From the NCBI GenBank assembly GCA_964561035.1, contig CAZLNR010000010.1, positions 1-28,891 on the forward strand: a stretch of DNA of 28,891 nt. The letters are read 5' to 3'. The position numbers and the translations under genes are program-made. Of the stretch, positions 28,852 to 28,891 are shown piece after piece. The first letter of the stretch is position 1; each line of letters opens with the position of its first letter. Under the pieces are notes generated by a model that worked only from the letters and a program-made list of their open reading frames with translations, searched no databases and was not told the origin of the DNA. This DNA comes from XYD2-FULL-39-9 sp964561035. Its GTDB lineage: Bacteria > Patescibacteriota > Patescibacteriia > Magasanikbacterales > GWA2-37-8.

Positions 28852-28891
28852 AATTGATTTTTGCCGTTTAATCTTACCTAAAGCAAAGGAT
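28837..28891 (-). CDS. C-terminal end of an unknown ORF running off the window, with tRNA-derived tail
   Basis: The minus-strand frame from the window edge to TAG at 28839-28837 is open: about 17 residues ending GKIKRQKSIGRIA. The last residues S-I-G-R-I-A and stop lie in the tRNA-Ser repeat, parallel to the end of the GIY-YIG gene (KIKNSIIGRIA). The body lies outside the window, so this could be chance. Confidence 0.3.
   Translation of the reverse strand, partial: SFALGKIKRQKSIGRIA

Noticed and set aside
1..28891. CRISPR array or cas genes
   Set aside because: No regularly spaced repeats and no Cas-like proteins are present.
1..28891. UGA read as glycine, as in Gracilibacteria and Absconditabacteria
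   Set aside because: All recognised genes reach full length without in-frame TGA, so the standard bacterial code fits.

Overview
The window looks like a chromosome segment of a Candidate Phyla Radiation (Patescibacteria) bacterium. Reasons: compact AT-rich genes, mostly on one strand with gaps of a few bases; DUF4012 and other surface proteins; short versions of house-keeping proteins (a ~128-residue TsaB, a UMP kinase of the archaeal-like type); few Shine-Dalgarno sites; and almost exclusive use of TAA as stop (36 of the 40 complete CDS, with 3 TAG and 1 TGA). The phylum-level placement is inference; I cannot name a lineage.

Layout, left to right. (1) 1-632, minus strand: tRNA-Thr(TGT), tRNA-Tyr, tRNA-Thr(GGT), rpmG, tRNA-Trp. 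This is the classical tRNA/rpmG/trpT cluster that usually leads into secE-nusG, which would lie just outside the window. (2) 652-5244, minus: glyS, M16 protease, tpiA and a TPR protein, led by a consensus promoter and a probable glycine T-box riboswitch. (3) 5248-9327, minus: frr with a small unknown gene, an Asp-box lipoprotein, holB, and mreB with its own promoter. (4) 9331-13292, minus: DUF4012 protein, membrane glycosyltransferase, tsaB, and a winged-helix regulator with a degenerate nucleotidyltransferase domain. (5) 13444-15729, plus: a large membrane protein with a PP2C-like front and a beta-propeller-like back, divergent from the regulator and sharing a -10 region with it. (6) 15777-16917, minus: rplJ-rplL with an L10 leader and attenuator. 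(7) 16946-20616, minus: M50 protease, xseA, xseB, YvlD-like protein, a small ORF, pyrH and a hypothetical gene. (8) 20545-22403, plus: rpmB, an odd GC-rich cassette for a 56-residue membrane peptide, a DUF1361 protein and tsaE. (9) 22392-26256, minus: DoxX, pgsA, DUF1905, Nudix, mscL, a secreted hypothetical, an LRR lipoprotein, and pyrE with a palindromic operator. (10) 26378 to the end: yjdM (plus), an anchored exported protein with almost the same operator as pyrE, a 2H phosphoesterase, tRNA-Ser(GGA), and a GIY-YIG nuclease gene.

The right end is the most unusual part. The GIY-YIG gene reads into tRNA-Ser and takes its last residues and stop codon from the tRNA sequence. It is flanked on its other side by a second copy of the tRNA-Ser 5' region. 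That copy carries a 22-base double-hairpin insertion in the D-arm. The arrangement resembles a very small (~313 bp) nuclease element that duplicates its tRNA target, and a further open frame running off the window ends in the same tRNA-derived tail.

Most of the window is informational and core metabolism (translation, DNA repair, pyrimidine salvage and synthesis, glycolysis, cell shape). RNA-level control is visible at glyS (T-box) and rplJ (L10 leader), and DNA-level control is suggested by hyphenated palindromes over the -10 boxes of pyrE, the 230-residue exported protein, mreB and the 13.4 kb divergent promoter.
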